Assembly: GCA_030431435.1 (NCBI GenBank)
Contig: JAUIJI010000015.1
Coordinates: 1 to 34,175 of the forward strand
Reading direction: 5' to 3'
Length of the DNA: 34,175 nucleotides
DNA from: Alphaproteobacteria bacterium
GTDB taxonomy: Bacteria; Pseudomonadota; Alphaproteobacteria; Sphingomonadales; Sphingomonadaceae
Made by a program: the position numbers and the translations under genes. The stretch's first letter is position 1. Every line of letters starts with the position of its first letter. Below are positions 9,363 through 17,621 of the stretch, one piece after another. Under the pieces are notes generated by a model. The model searched no databases. It worked only from the letters and a program-made list of their open reading frames with translations, and was not told the DNA's origin.

Positions 9363-9534
9363 CGTGCCGCACTGCCAGTGTTGATTGGCCACGAGTATTG
9401 CAAGTCTCGAAATGGGCTTTGCCTTTGCAGGCCGCGCCGGGCGACATTCCAGGCAAGGGAGTGCCCCTCCGCCTGGCCGCACACCACTTTGCGAAGCAAT
9501 GCGCGGCCAGGGTCAGGAGCCGATGGGCTGGGCG

Positions 9535-12148
9535 TCAGAAGCGACGCTTCACCGAAACATACCACTGGCGAGGCGCGCCCGGGTTACCCGCCACGGTCGC
9601 GTTGTTATCCTGCGGGGCGACATTGGTGTAGAACAGCTCGTTGGTCAGGTTGCTCACCGTCAGTGCAAGCTGCCAGTCATCATCGGCCGAATTCCAGGCC
9701 ACGCGGGCGTTCATCAGCGTGTAGGACGGAACCACGGCCAGCACCTTGTTCACCGCATCGGTGTTGTAGGACGACTGGTAGGACACATCGACACGCGGAG
9801 TGATCGAGCCGGCGTTTCCGAGATCGAACCGATACTGCATACCCGCGGACAGCTGGGTATCGGGCGAATGGGCCAGTTCCATGCCATAACGCAACCCGGC
9901 GCCGAGACCGCCTGAAGGGGCGGTGCAGCTCGGATCGAGCGCAGGCGAACAACCCGACAGGTTGTTGTACTTGAAGTCCAGCAGCGATGCCGAAGCATCG
10001 ATCAACAGGTCATCGATCGGCTCCAGCGTCATTTCAAGCTCGACACCCTTCAAGGTCGCGTCCCCGGAGTTGACCAGATAGGAACAGGTCAGGTCCTGCG
10101 GCGCGAAGAAGCAGGTTTCGTTCGGCGGACTGGCCACGCGGGAGAAAACGCCGGCGATGAAGTCCGAATACTTGTTCACGAAAGCCGAAACGTTCAGCCT
10201 TACGCGATTGTCGATAAAGCTCGTCTTCGCACCGAGCTCGAAGGCAGTCAGCTTTTCCGAATCGAAGGGATAAGTCTGGTTTGCCGTATAGGGGCGCGGG
10301 TTCACGCCGCCGCCCTTGTAGCCGGTTGCCACACTGGCATAGGTCATGATGTCCGGCGTCCATTCGTATTGCAGCACGACGCGGTAGTCGACATTGCTGC
10401 CGGAGAACTTGCCCTGCTGGCCGTTGAGCCCGCAGAACCCGGCATGGACCACGCCGTAGTCCACCCCGTCGACTTCACACGGGAAATAGGGAATGACGAA
10501 CGGCGGAGTGGACGGCAGTCCGGGACGGCCAAAGCGGAAGAAGTTGAAGGTCTTCTCGTCCTCGGAATACCGCAGGCCGGCATTCAGCTCGAGCCGGTCG
10601 GTCAGGCGCCAGCTGGCATTGGCGAAGGCGGCCCAGTTGGTTGCCGGAACCTCGTCATACTCGGCGAAGATCAGCAGGCCCTGGTTCACATTGGCCGTGT
10701 AATTCGTATTGCGGTCGAGATAAAAACCGCCAACGACCAGATCGACAGTGTCATCGAACAGGCTGGTTGCGAGGCGAATTTCCTGGCTGAACTGCCAGCT
10801 ATCGGACTCGTAGGAGAAGATAGCGTTGCTCAGCGGCGTCATGTCGAAATCCTGGATCCAGCCCGCCTTGTAGCTGCGATAGGCCGTGATCGAGGTCAGG
10901 TTCAGATTATCGGCAATTTCCCATTCGATATTGCCGGAGATGCCCCAGCCGTTGAAGGTCGTCTTCGGATCCGCATAGATCGGAGCCTGCTGGTCAACCG
11001 GCATCACATCGGCATAGTTCGAATAGGTGACATAGGGGCTGTCGGTGAAAGGATCACCCGCGCCGCCCCAAGGGGAATACGGCAGGAAGGGCGATGTCCC
11101 GGTGGCCGGGTTCCACAGGTCCAGGCCATTGGTCGGCGCTGTCGTATACATCGGATAGAAGCGCGAGAAGTCCAGCCCGTCCCAGCCGGGCCTGAAGCTC
11201 TCGGTATCACCGCGGCCGACATAGATCAGCGTCTGCGGCTTCGCTTCGGATTTGTCACGCGTGACATCGCCGGTAATCGTCACGTCCAGCGTATTCGGTG
11301 GGCAGCCACCGCAGCGATCCGCGTCCGGCAACATAGGACTTGCCGCCTTCGGTGCCAAGCTTGCAATCATCGCTCTGGCTGCTCTGGATTTCGGAAGGGA
11401 TGTTGTACTGCTGCGCCAACTGGGGGTGGGTGCAGGCATAGTCATAGCGGGTGACATAGCCTTCCTGGTTGCGCGATGTGCCGGAGATACGAGCGAAGAG
11501 CCGGTCTTCCACCAGCGTGAAATCGGCACCTGCACGCAAGTCCACGCGGTCATAATTGCCCACCGAGACTTCAACGAAGCCGTCTCCGTCGCCATTGGGC
11601 TTCTTGCTGTAGAGCTTGATCGCACCGCCGATGGAGTTCATGCCCGCCAGCGTCCCTTGCGGACCGCGCAGCACTTCGACGCGCTCGACATCCAGCAGGT
11701 CGAGCAAGGAGCCGGTCAGCGTGGCGTAATAGACATCATCGACATACATGCCGACGCCGGGCTCGAACGCCGGGCTATGGTCCGCCTGCCCGATGCCGCG
11801 GATGAAGGCCTGCAGTGCCGGTCCCTGCTGGTTGGTCTCGGTCAGCTTCACGCTGGGGGCCTTCTGGGCAATGTCGACGATGCTGGTCTGGCCGCGTGCC
11901 TCTATCTGCTCACCCGTCAGCGCGGTGATGGCGACCGGGGTGGACTGGATACTCTGTTCGCGGAACTGGGCGGTGACGATGATCGCATCATCGCCGAACG
12001 AGCGTTCTTCCTCCCCATCCTGCGCAGCGGCATTGGTGGCAACCATGCTGCCGGAAGACAGCAAGGCCGCAGCAAGCGCCATTCGCGACGCACAAGCGCC
12101 ACGAAGGAAAATGGGTTTGCTGTGATTGCCAGCGTTACGAAGCCTCAT
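9535..12148 (-). pseudogene. TonB-dependent outer-membrane receptor split by a single-base frameshift (real pseudogene or sequencing error)
   Basis: N-terminal half in ORF 11255..12220 (signal peptide, TonB box IIVTAQ, plug VERVEVLRGPQGTLAG), C-terminal half in ORF 9535..11625 ending WYVSVKRRF. Frames join at about 11294: GSLRWLPT|E + NTLDVTITGDVTRDKS. ATG at 12148 preceded by GGAGAAG. Confidence 0.85.
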
Positions 12149-12165
12149 GGTTTCTTCTCCCGTTT

Positions 12166-12294
12166 CTATGTTTGCGCGAACAGGCGGGGAAGCCCTGGGC
12201 TTGCCGCAGCAAGAGCGCAAACGCGCCTGATAGCCGCCTCGTAAGCGGCTAACCGCGTCTTGCTCGCATCACCTTCGAAAGTGACCTGCAGCAT
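12166..12294 (-). CDS. Possible 42-aa upstream ORF/leader before the TonB receptor
   Basis: MLQVTFEGDASKTRLAAYEAAIRRVCALAAASPGLPRLFAQT*, with GGGAGTTTGAGG before the ATG; stop lies 17 nt upstream of the receptor ATG. Confidence 0.35.
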   Translation of the reverse strand: MLQVTFEGDASKTRLAAYEAAIRRVCALAAASPGLPRLFAQT

Positions 12295-12305
12295 CCTCAA
12301 ACTCC

Positions 12306-12318
12306 CTCACTGGCCAGT
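12306..12318. promoter_or_regulatory. Candidate IclR operator CTCACTGGCCAGT
   Basis: Contains 10-bp palindrome ACTGGCCAGT (12309-12318); same motif recurs at 12427, 13885, 13908 and 13988. Confidence 0.5.
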
Positions 12319-12425
12319 ATTTCCGGTCAGCTCCCGCTTGCACGACTTTGTTCGCGCTGTGAGAATCAACTTGATCAAGAATACAACTGAGTGCAATATC
12401 GTTTCACTGAGTAAGAAAGATTCGC

Positions 12426-12437
12426 GCTGGCCAGTGA
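12426..12437. promoter_or_regulatory. Candidate IclR operator GCTGGCCAGTGA
   Basis: Second copy of the GGCCAGTGA motif in the TonB receptor/IclR divergent intergenic region. Confidence 0.45.
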
Positions 12438-12532
12438 CGGCTTGAGAACGCTTTTCAGCCTCGATCGGGCTGGCTTGATGGTTCCGTGCGTCACCCGAAA
12501 CAGATGGCCTGATGACACACGGGGGGTGAAGA

Positions 12533-13333
12533 ATGGCAGGGAAAGACGGAGCTGCGCAGCTAAGCGGAACGATCGAACGTACGCTGCGTGCGATCCAGTG
12601 CGTCGCCGAATTTGGCGAGTTCAGCCTGAAAGACTTCGCAAGCGAAATCGGCATTCCCACCAGCACGGCATACCGGCTGCTGCAATCCCTCGCCAATGTG
12701 AACTTCGTCGAGAAGTCGGCCTATGGCAGCTACCGCATCGGCAGTGAACTTTATCGCCTGTCCTCGCTGGTCGTGCGGGAAGTCGAATATGATGTCGTGG
12801 CACGGCCGTTTCTTCGTGAACTCGGCGGGAAGTTCCAGGAAACCTGTGCCTTTGCCATGTATATTCCCAAGGAAACCGCCTTCTCCATCGTGGAGACGGT
12901 GAACGCCGTTCACCAGCTGCAATATGTGGTCGAGAAATTTACCCATCGCTCCATGATCTGGGGCGCACTGGGGCGCAGCATGCTGCCTTTTCTTCCCGAC
13001 GATCACGTTCGCGCGGCACTGAAAAAGCAGGGGCCGCCACCCGAGCCAAACATGCCCGAGGTGACTTATGATGACCTTCGCGCAGAAGCCGAAGTGGTGA
13101 TGCGGGAAGGGTGCTTTGTCGCCACCAGCCCCAATGCGGTCGGAACGAACGGCACCGCTGCCGCAGTATTCGATTCGCGCGGACAATTGCTCGGGAGCAT
13201 CGGCCTGACGGTTCCGATCGTGCGATATGATCCGGCGATCCAGCCAGAGATCAGCGCAGCAGTGATCGAGGCTGCACGCGGCATGAGCGCCGCGCTGGGC
13301 CATCGCGAACGCCGCCGGACAGGCGAACCCTGA
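12533..13333 (+). CDS. IclR-family transcriptional regulator
   Basis: N-terminal HTH (TIERTLRAIQCVAEFGEFSLKDFASEIGIPTSTAYRLLQSL) and C-terminal IclR effector domain (ALGRSMLPFLP, VMREGCFVATSPNAVGTNGTAAAVFDSRGQLLGSIGLTVP). Confidence 0.93.
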   Translation: MAGKDGAAQLSGTIERTLRAIQCVAEFGEFSLKDFASEIGIPTSTAYRLLQSLANVNFVEKSAYGSYRIGSELYRLSSLVVREVEYDVVARPFLRELGGKFQETCAFAMYIPKETAFSIVETVNAVHQLQYVVEKFTHRSMIWGALGRSMLPFLPDDHVRAALKKQGPPPEPNMPEVTYDDLRAEAEVVMREGCFVATSPNAVGTNGTAAAVFDSRGQLLGSIGLTVPIVRYDPAIQPEISAAVIEAARGMSAALGHRERRRTGEP

Positions 13334-13388
13334 ACCCGGCTCAAACCGCTGAACACCATAAAAACCAAGAAACGGAGAGTTACTGACA

Positions 13389-13880
13389 ATGCCGACCTAT
13401 GCCGAAGACCGAGCCGAGATCGAGAACCTGCAGGCGCGCTATCTGTTCGCGCTCGATTGGCAGGATCCGGACGAATACGCAGAGACCTTCGCCGAGGATG
13501 GAATTCTCGACTGGGTCGGCGGAATCGTCGAAGGGCGCGAAGCCATTCGCGAGGAAGGCCACGGCATGCGTGAGTATTTCACCAAGAGGGCATCCGGCGA
13601 GGAACCCACCCGCGCGCCACGCCTGCGGCATTTCATCACCAACACCGTAATCCAGGTGGATGGCGATGCGGCATGGAGCCGTTCCTTCTGGTTCGAAATC
13701 GACAATGATACGCGGCTGCGCGTTCCCTATGTCGGCGGATACGGCCACTATGAGGACAGGATCGCGCGCATCGAAGGCAAGTGGCTCTTCACCTTCCGCA
13801 AGATCTGGAACGAATGCATCGAAGGCCGTCAGGCAGAGTATGTGAATCCGGTTCGGCAAATGGGCCACAACCCCGGCTAG
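13389..13880 (+). CDS. SnoaL-like/NTF2-fold small protein
   Basis: EDRAEIENLQARYLFALDWQDPDEYAETFAEDGILDW...REAIREE pattern of the SnoaL_4 type. Confidence 0.85.
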   Translation: MPTYAEDRAEIENLQARYLFALDWQDPDEYAETFAEDGILDWVGGIVEGREAIREEGHGMREYFTKRASGEEPTRAPRLRHFITNTVIQVDGDAAWSRSFWFEIDNDTRLRVPYVGGYGHYEDRIARIEGKWLFTFRKIWNECIEGRQAEYVNPVRQMGHNPG

Positions 13881-13884
13881 TATT

Positions 13885-13917
13885 CTCACTGGCCGGAACC
13901 GACTTGTGGCCAGTGAG
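13885..13917. promoter_or_regulatory. Perfect 10-bp inverted repeat CTCACTGGCC-N13-GGCCAGTGAG, candidate IclR operator
   Basis: Arms 13885-13894 and 13908-13917, flanked by TATT/ATA; lies between the SnoaL and MFS genes. Confidence 0.6.
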
Positions 13918-14068
13918 ATATCAGTCATTTTTGCAACATGTCGGCGAAGACCGGCACAGATAACTGGACCTGTCCGGCTCAACGGTCGGCCAGTGGGATT
14001 GGAGATGCTGTGAATTTGCAGGCAAGCGATACGGCAGCCGGATCGGCTGGGGTTGGCAAGGTGGCCAG

Positions 14069-15502
14069 GTGGCCATGACAGATCCCGCTACTCAAACTGC
14101 CGCTGCGGGACCTTCCTCCGGGCGGGACGCGATCGACGTGTTCGAAAGTGCACGGCTTCGGCCGCGCTTCTGGATCCTCGTCGTACTCCTGATGACGCAG
14201 GGAATTTTCGAGTTCTTCGACTTCTTCATCGTCGGATTCCTCGTCAGCGTGATCGGTCCGGAATGGAACCTGACCTTCGGGCAGACCTCCATCATCCTCC
14301 TGTCTGCGGGCGTTGGCCAACTGGTGGGTGCCATGCCATTCGCATGGTTTGCGGACAAATATGGCCGCAAGCCGGCGCTGATCCTCGGTACCGTGCTGTA
14401 TTCGCTGGCAGCAGGTGCTGCCGCCTTCGTACCCGATGGCAACTGGATCCTGTTCGCCCTGCTGCGCTTCCTGGTGGGCGTGGGCTATGGCGGCACGCAG
14501 ATCACCCTGCTCATCGAAATCGCGCCAACGCGGATGCGCACGATCCTGGCCAGCGCCAGTGGCGTGGTGGCACCGGGCGGCGTGTTGATGGCTTCGCTGC
14601 TGGTATCCGCCTTCCTTCCTTCCTGGGGATGGCGCGGGCTGGCGCTGCTGGGCTTCGCCCCGCTGATCGTGGCGGGATTGCTGTGGATCTGCATTCCGGA
14701 ATCGGTCCGTTGGCTGATTACCCGCGGTCGTGGGGAAGAGGCTCGCGGCATCCTGGCCCGCTACATCGATGTACCGCGTGAAGAAATTCCCCTGCCGCAA
14801 CCTCCGGCAGATACGAGCTCGGCAAACATGCTCGATCTGTTCCGCTATCCCAAGCGCATGCTGCTGATCGTGTTCATGACCACCGGCATCGGCATGGCAG
14901 GCTTCGGCGTTGCCCTGTGGGGCCCCACGATCATGAGCCAGCTGCTCGAGATCTCGACCGAGGAAGTGGCTGCCTACTTTGTCTATGTCAGCGCCAGCGG
15001 CATGATCGGCCGCGCAATCTGGACCATCACGCCGCATTTCATCGGGCGCTGGCGCAGCGCGCTGATCTGCCTGTGGGGCGCGTCGGCGGCGGTGATCGGT
15101 GCGGCTCTGTTCTATCCGCACTTCATCGCCGGTGTGCCGGTGTTCCTGATCTGCCTGGTCATCGGGGCGCTGTTCTATGACGGCGGTGCCTCCAACACGA
15201 GCCCGTTCGGAACCGAACTGTTCCCGGTGCGCATGGCGGCGCAAGGCGGTGGCCTGGTGCAGCTGGTGAGCGGCTTCTCGAAGCTGGGAGGCCCGCTGAT
15301 ACTCGCGATGATCGCGGGCAGCAGCAACCTGCTTTCCCCCGAAGCGACCGAAGCTGCGATCACGCCCGGCTTCCTGACACTGGCAGGCTTTTCCGTGCTT
15401 GGCGGTCTCGCGCTGCTGGTGCTGCGCTATGAAACCAATGGCGTGCGCATGGCGATCGACGATGCCGATCTGCGCGCACATGAAAGGAAGGCCCGCGAAT
15501 GA
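14069..15502 (+). CDS. MFS transporter (possible start ATG 14075)
   Basis: 12-helix pattern with motif WFADKYGRKPALILG and repeated hydrophobic helices; stop overlaps next start (ATGA). Confidence 0.93.
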   Translation: MAMTDPATQTAAAGPSSGRDAIDVFESARLRPRFWILVVLLMTQGIFEFFDFFIVGFLVSVIGPEWNLTFGQTSIILLSAGVGQLVGAMPFAWFADKYGRKPALILGTVLYSLAAGAAAFVPDGNWILFALLRFLVGVGYGGTQITLLIEIAPTRMRTILASASGVVAPGGVLMASLLVSAFLPSWGWRGLALLGFAPLIVAGLLWICIPESVRWLITRGRGEEARGILARYIDVPREEIPLPQPPADTSSANMLDLFRYPKRMLLIVFMTTGIGMAGFGVALWGPTIMSQLLEISTEEVAAYFVYVSASGMIGRAIWTITPHFIGRWRSALICLWGASAAVIGAALFYPHFIAGVPVFLICLVIGALFYDGGASNTSPFGTELFPVRMAAQGGGLVQLVSGFSKLGGPLILAMIAGSSNLLSPEATEAAITPGFLTLAGFSVLGGLALLVLRYETNGVRMAIDDADLRAHERKARE

Positions 15503-17127
15503 CCGGTTTCACCCTATCCCGCCGGGCAACGATGCTCGGGGCCAGCGGCCTCCTGCTGGCTGGTAGCGGATTCGGCCGCCTTGCCGCCCAGGTCCGCCCG
15601 ACCGGACCTGCCACGGTGAGGACCACAGCGGGTCTGCTGCGCGGCGATGTGGAGCATGGCGTGCATGTCTTTCGCGGCGTGCCTTATGGCGAGCCGACCG
15701 GAGGTGCCGCGCGCTTCAAACCGCCGTCGCCCAAGGCTGCTTGGGAAGGCGTGCGCAATGCAGACAGCTTCGCGCCCCGATCTCCCCAGCGTGGCGGGCT
15801 TGGCGGACCACGCGATGCGGCACATTCCGAGGATTGCCTTGCACTCAACGTCTGGACCGGATCGCTGCAAGGCGAAAAGCCTGTCATGGTCTGGCTGCAC
15901 GGCGGCGGCTGGGAAGTGGGCGGGTCCAACGATCCGGTTTCGAACGGAGCCTATCTGGCGGCCATGCAGGATGTGGTGCTGGTTTCGGTAAACCACCGGC
16001 TGAACGTTTTCGGCTATCTCAACCTCGCCGGCATCGGCGGAGACGAATACGCGCTCTCCGGCCAGGCAGGCATTCTCGACGTAGTGCTGGCGCTGCAATG
16101 GGTGCGCGACAATATTGCCGAATTCGGTGGCGATCCGGAGCGGGTGATGATCCTTGGCCAGTCTGGTGGCGGGCGCAAGGTCAGTACGCTGATGGCCATG
16201 CCCCCGGCAGCCGGCCTGTTCCATCGCGCCAATGTGATCAGCGGATCGGGGCTGAGGATGGACGATTTCGCGATCGGGCATGATCGCGCCGAAAGGCTGC
16301 TGCGCAAGCTCGACATACCGCAAGCCAGCTTCAAGCGGCTGCTGGAAGTGCCGACCGCCCGGCTGACCGCTGCCGGCATAGAGGTACGCAACGAAACCGG
16401 CCAGTTCCGCCCCTGGGTGGACGGGGTGGTGCTGCCGCAGGATCCCTTTGTGCCCACCGCGCCGCTGGTATCAGCCCATGTGCCGATGCTGATCGGTACC
16501 GCTCGCGAGGAGACCTCGGTCTTTACCGGCAGCGTACCCGAATATGTCGATATGGACGATGCGCGCCTGCTTGAGGCAACCATCCCCTTCTTCCCGCCCG
16601 GCGAAGCCGCCCCGGCCATCGCGGCGTGGAAGCAGCGACTTCCTGATTGGGACAACGGGAAGCTCTATGCCCGCCTGATCACGGACCGCAGTTATGGTCT
16701 CGATGCAATGTTGCAGGCCGAAGCGAAGTCGGCCTTGGGGGCGGCACCGGCCTATCTCTACACGATCGACCACAAGACGACCGTGGGCGCCTTCGAGGGT
16801 GTAACGCCGCACGGCCAGGACTTGCCCTTCATTTTCGGCAACCTCGATGCCTGGCCCTTCATCTCCGAAGTCACGGCCAAGGAAGAACAGCTTCGCTCCG
16901 TCATGACCGGAGCTTGGGCAGCGTTTGCCCGCGATGGCGTGCCTGCACACCCCGACATGCCGCAATGGCTGCCTTACGAACCTTCGCTCAGGGCAACCAT
17001 GCTTCTGGGCGAAGGCATCCGCCAGCGGAGCGACCCATTCAAGTTCGAGCGCGAATACATGTCGCGCATCGGTACCGAACAGTCCGGCCCGCGCGAGCCT
17101 GTGCCGCCCGGCCCCTGGATCCGTTAG
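15499..17127 (+). CDS. Type-B carboxylesterase with Tat-like signal
   Basis: Signal LSRRATMLGASGLLLAGSGFG; FRGVPYGEPTGGAARFKPP, SEDCLALNVWTG, MVWLHGGGWEVG, ILGQSGGGRKVSTLMAMP. Confidence 0.93.
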   Translation: MTGFTLSRRATMLGASGLLLAGSGFGRLAAQVRPTGPATVRTTAGLLRGDVEHGVHVFRGVPYGEPTGGAARFKPPSPKAAWEGVRNADSFAPRSPQRGGLGGPRDAAHSEDCLALNVWTGSLQGEKPVMVWLHGGGWEVGGSNDPVSNGAYLAAMQDVVLVSVNHRLNVFGYLNLAGIGGDEYALSGQAGILDVVLALQWVRDNIAEFGGDPERVMILGQSGGGRKVSTLMAMPPAAGLFHRANVISGSGLRMDDFAIGHDRAERLLRKLDIPQASFKRLLEVPTARLTAAGIEVRNETGQFRPWVDGVVLPQDPFVPTAPLVSAHVPMLIGTAREETSVFTGSVPEYVDMDDARLLEATIPFFPPGEAAPAIAAWKQRLPDWDNGKLYARLITDRSYGLDAMLQAEAKSALGAAPAYLYTIDHKTTVGAFEGVTPHGQDLPFIFGNLDAWPFISEVTAKEEQLRSVMTGAWAAFARDGVPAHPDMPQWLPYEPSLRATMLLGEGIRQRSDPFKFEREYMSRIGTEQSGPREPVPPGPWIR

Positions 17128-17156
17128 TCACCTTCAGCATCACACAAGGAATTATC

Positions 17157-17621
17157 ATGGAACCACCCAAACTTGAATTCGCCTTCGAGATCCAGATCGA
17201 GCTGAGCAAGCGCTTCCGCTATGGCCCCTGCACCGACGGGATGGAACGCGGCCATGTGCACGTGTTGGGCGGTACCATCACCGGCCCCCGCTTCAACGGC
17301 CGCGTGGTTCCCGGCACGGGTGGTGACTGGCCCGTCATCCGCCCCGACAACACCTGCGTCTTCAATGCGCGCTATCTGCTGGAAGCGGATGACGGCACTT
17401 TGATCCAGCTGCGCAACACCGGCATCCGCCACGGTTCGCCCGAAGTGCTGGAGCGGCTGCAGAATTACGAGCCGGTCGATCCGGACGAATATTACATGCG
17501 CATCACGCCTTATTTCGATGCGCCCGAAGGCCCGCACGGCTGGCTGAGCCGCACCGTATTCCTTGGCAAGGCGAACCGCCGCGAGAACGATTCGGTATTC
17601 AGCTACTGGGCCGTTGTGTGA
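17157..17621 (+). CDS. DUF3237-family protein
   Basis: MEPPKLEFAFEIQIEL...GGTITGPRFNGRVVPGTGGDWPVIRPDNTCVFNARYLLEADDGTLIQLRNTGIRHGSPEVL; ATG at 17157 in frame with the longer ORF. Confidence 0.88.
   Translation: MEPPKLEFAFEIQIELSKRFRYGPCTDGMERGHVHVLGGTITGPRFNGRVVPGTGGDWPVIRPDNTCVFNARYLLEADDGTLIQLRNTGIRHGSPEVLERLQNYEPVDPDEYYMRITPYFDAPEGPHGWLSRTVFLGKANRRENDSVFSYWAVV

Noticed and set aside
10369-12244. Plus-strand ORFs 10369..11454 and 11252..12244
   Set aside because: Antisense to the TonB receptor; no domain features.
14058-14075. GGTGGCCAGGTGGCC repeat just before the MFS start
   Set aside because: Only a partial match to the GGCCAGTGA motif and may be part of coding/RBS sequence; not counted as an operator.
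13979-15481. 500-aa minus-strand ORF
   Set aside because: Antisense to a clear MFS transporter; sequence is Gln/His/Arg-rich low-complexity typical of shadow frames.
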